Shown here in pieces: positions 61,954-64,000 of a stretch of 64,000 bases of DNA (position 1 is its first letter; every line of letters begins with the position of its first letter). The notes under the pieces were generated by a model, which ran no database searches, had not been told where the DNA came from, and worked only from the letters and a program-made list of their open reading frames with translations. The position numbers and the translations under genes were made by a program. The stretch is taken from NCBI RefSeq assembly GCF_000014065.1, contig NC_008042.1, forward strand, positions 15,001 to 79,000, written 5' to 3'. This stretch comes from Ruegeria sp. TM1040. Lineage in GTDB: Bacteria > Pseudomonadota > Alphaproteobacteria > Rhodobacterales > Rhodobacteraceae.

Positions 61954-63234
61954 ATGTCGAGCCCAAACACTATGGTAAAGCCGCAGATTGTTTTTGACTT
62001 AACGGAAGTCCTTTTGGCTTCGACTGGTAAACTTAGGTATTATGGCATTGCACGCGTAGCTGCAGAAGCTGGTATCGCGCTTCGGAAGCTGGACGCGTCC
62101 ATTCGGTTCGCTGTCTTCTCGCAGGGCCACCGGGGACTACTTGAGGTCTTTCCGGAAATACGCGAAGACGGCAGTGTAGAGCTAAACGTTCCTGCGGGCA
62201 TTCGGCAAATTCGTATGCGCAGCCATCACTATAGCAGGTCGAAGCTTAGAGACCTTATTCTGTCAGCAATTCGACCGCTGATCGACCGGAAAAATCGGTT
62301 GTTTTGGGATGAGATTGCGCCTGGAATGCCTCAAATAGAGATGGCGGGTAAGACGTTTGTCACCTGCTCCCGCCCCAAAGTGATCACTGAAATTTTGTGC
62401 GCTATGGCGAAACAAGGCGTGTCATGTGACGTCATCCCAATGTTGCATGACATGATACCCCTGCATGATTTTCATCATCAAAGGGCAAGCTTTCCGAAGA
62501 ACTTTGTCGGCGACAACAGGTTCGTCATCGAGAGGGCAAAAGGCCTCTTGTCAGTATCCGAGTTTACGCGCCAAGAAATTATAGATTTTTCGCAGAGCGA
62601 TGTGTTGCCGGCAGTGCCCGAAATCATTGCCGTCCCCCTGGTACATCAGTGCCCGATAGGGACAGAACCCGCAGAGCAAGCTCCCCCCGATACTCCATAT
62701 ATTTTGACTGTCGGCTCAATGCTGGGCCGTAAGAACTTAGACGTTGTGTTCGAAGCTTTGCGTGTGTTACAGAGAACAGGTAGCCCATTGCCGAAACTGG
62801 TTTTGGCCGGTGCGCCTAGGGGGCGCACACGAACTTATGTCGCAAGTGCGGAATGTGATAGCATTCGGGATCTGGTGCTCTTTTACGAGAACCCAAATCA
62901 AACTGATCTCGTAACCCTTTATGAAAACGCCACAGCGGTCATTATGCCAAGCCGCATGGAAGGGTGGGGTTTGCCAGCGGGAGAGGCTCTCTGGTGTGGC
63001 ACACCTGCTATATGCTCTACGGCTCCTGTGCTTGAAGAAGTTTGCGGCGATTTAGGGTTGTACTTTGATCCTGACGCAGCAGATGAACTGGCAGAATACA
63101 TTCGCCGCCTACTCACGGATTCTGCGTTTTCGACGAAGTTGCGCATGCGTATTTCAGAGCACAAGTCCAAATTGCGAACCTGGGATAATGTAGCCGAAGA
63201 TATCGTAGCTGCGGTATCTCGCCTCTCGCGCTAA
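61954..63234 (+). CDS. Glycosyltransferase, family 4
   Basis: 426 residues. The GT4 C-terminal lobe has YILTVGSMLGRKNLDVVFEA, LVLAGAPRGR and the donor-binding stretch PSRMEGWGLPAGEALWCGTP, followed by EVCGDLGLYFDPDAADELAE. The N-terminal lobe (QIVFDLTEVLLASTGKLRYY) is of the type seen in capsule and exopolysaccharide mannosyl- or rhamnosyl-transferases. It uses a nucleotide sugar such as the GDP-mannose made by the 10175 gene; that link is inferred. Confidence 0.9.
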   Translation: MSSPNTMVKPQIVFDLTEVLLASTGKLRYYGIARVAAEAGIALRKLDASIRFAVFSQGHRGLLEVFPEIREDGSVELNVPAGIRQIRMRSHHYSRSKLRDLILSAIRPLIDRKNRLFWDEIAPGMPQIEMAGKTFVTCSRPKVITEILCAMAKQGVSCDVIPMLHDMIPLHDFHHQRASFPKNFVGDNRFVIERAKGLLSVSEFTRQEIIDFSQSDVLPAVPEIIAVPLVHQCPIGTEPAEQAPPDTPYILTVGSMLGRKNLDVVFEALRVLQRTGSPLPKLVLAGAPRGRTRTYVASAECDSIRDLVLFYENPNQTDLVTLYENATAVIMPSRMEGWGLPAGEALWCGTPAICSTAPVLEEVCGDLGLYFDPDAADELAEYIRRLLTDSAFSTKLRMRISEHKSKLRTWDNVAEDIVAAVSRLSR

Positions 63235-63295
63235 CGGCCGAGACTTAGGCTTCTCCTTAGAGAGGTTGTTCACCCATACAACAGACGCGAATATT

Positions 63296-64000
63296 CTAGT
63301 TAAGGTACTCCAGCAAATCGTTGGTCACATCATCCCAACTACGTAACTGCGTGTTCTTAATCCGTTGCTCTAGCTCCGTTCGCCTACCATCTTCCATGAT
63401 CAAGCGCTTACACGCGTCTCGAATACTACTGATCGAATGAGCATCACAGTACTCGACCATGTCTCCACCGACCTCTGTCAGTGAGGAATTTTCGGCGACA
63501 ACACCTGTTTTGCCGAAGCTTAGGCCTTCTCCCACTGGCAAACCCCATCCCTCATATGTGGAGACGTTTGCTGTAAATACGCAATTGTGGAAGAGGAAGG
63601 CTAATTCCTTGTCAGTCGGCCTATCCGCGATACTAATCCAGCCATCAAGATTTCCACTCGCCTTCATCCAATCCAGAAATTCATCGATGTACCACCCCTT
63701 CTTCCCCGCAAAAATTAGGCGCGGAGGTTCTACTTGAGGATCTTGTATGAGTTGCTGCCAGGCCTGAGCTAAACGCCAGATATTCTTTCTTGTTTCAAGC
63801 GTACCAACAACGAGAACATACGGTACCTTTGTCATGTTCAGAAACGATCTGCGCACACCCTTTGTCGCGTTCAGTTTGGATCTAAAGCTTTGAGTATCTA
63901 GGGCCGCAGGGCCATCTCCCAGTGCTTGTGCCAACGGCACAACATCGATTGGAAGGTCGGAGTTAATTTCGCTTAGGAAGCATCGTAAATCCTTCCCTGT
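63296..64000 (-). CDS. Glycosyltransferase, family 4 (5' end cut by window edge)
   Basis: The frame is open on the minus strand to base 64000, so the N-terminus is outside. The visible 234 residues hold VLVVGTLETRKNIWRLAQAW, LIFAGKKGWYIDEFLDWM and the GT4 signature NVSTYEGWGLPVGEGLSFGK. The C-terminal NTQLRSWDDVTNDLLEYLN matches the end of the neighbouring enzyme (LRTWDNVAEDIVAAVSRL), so the two are paralogs facing each other tail to tail. Both are probably part of a polysaccharide locus that continues to the right. Confidence 0.88.
   Translation of the reverse strand, partial: TGKDLRCFLSEINSDLPIDVVPLAQALGDGPAALDTQSFRSKLNATKGVRRSFLNMTKVPYVLVVGTLETRKNIWRLAQAWQQLIQDPQVEPPRLIFAGKKGWYIDEFLDWMKASGNLDGWISIADRPTDKELAFLFHNCVFTANVSTYEGWGLPVGEGLSFGKTGVVAENSSLTEVGGDMVEYCDAHSISSIRDACKRLIMEDGRRTELEQRIKNTQLRSWDDVTNDLLEYLN

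Overview
The window is accessory, plasmid-type DNA from an alphaproteobacterium, most probably a Rhodobacteraceae (Roseobacter-group) bacterium. This rests on family recognition by eye: an RPA-type plasmid replication initiator divergent from parAB, a Rhodobacteraceae-style DUF4453 protein, an alphaproteobacterial VirB/VirD conjugation module, RTX/Hint proteins and an RskA/SigK pair. No database search was run and the species cannot be named.

Layout. (1) 0-5.3 kb: backbone. A nucleotidyltransferase-fold gene runs off the left edge. The initiator gene follows, then an origin with a perfect DnaA box and three 22-bp iterons, then parA and parB. (2) 5.3-11.7 kb: sugar-nucleotide genes (UDP-glucose dehydrogenase, UDP-glucuronate 4-epimerase, GDP-mannose pyrophosphorylase/isomerase), a tRNA-Thr(TGT) and an XRE regulator. 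Two long perfect palindromes lie upstream of ugd, each at the same distance from an intact or decayed ugd 5' end. (3) 12.8-23.8 kb: an ArdC-type antirestriction gene, an ECF sigma/anti-sigma pair with fasciclin, MsrB and DUF4394 genes, a PA14-RTX-Hint protein and small exported proteins. (4) 24-30.5 kb: a decayed reading frame, a small protein, a hairpin-rich stretch that is a good oriT candidate, then a MobC/VirD1-like protein, a VirD2-like relaxase and a VirD4 coupling ATPase. (5) 30.6-36.7 kb: a periplasmic-sensing histidine kinase, a secreted EF-hand protein, a large exported protein and an IS3 remnant. (6) 37-44.4 kb: a co-directional cluster with a bPH-like membrane protein, a TMEM43-family protein and seven exported proteins. 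Five of the seven share an unrecognised four-cysteine domain. (7) 44.7-58.4 kb: a LuxR-type solo regulator and a complete virB operon on the minus strand (VirB1-B2-B3-B4-B7-second transglycosylase-B5-B8-B9-B10-B11-two small genes-B6). It is divergent from a small exported protein and a broken XRE gene. (8) 58.5-64 kb: an atypical SDR with a divergent LysR regulator, an exported protein and two family-4 glycosyltransferases, the last cut by the window edge.

How it fits together. Replication and partition, a full MOB/T4SS set and envelope-polysaccharide genes make a self-transmissible replicon that carries surface traits. A motif containing GTATATTAT occurs upstream of the mobilisation operon, in the divergent virB promoter region and in front of the exported gene at 61.3 kb, so these loci may share one regulator. 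The strongest candidate for an undescribed system is the TMEM43 / four-cysteine secreted protein cluster at 37.1-44.4 kb. The paired palindromes upstream of ugd come next; their arms differ between copies by compensating changes.
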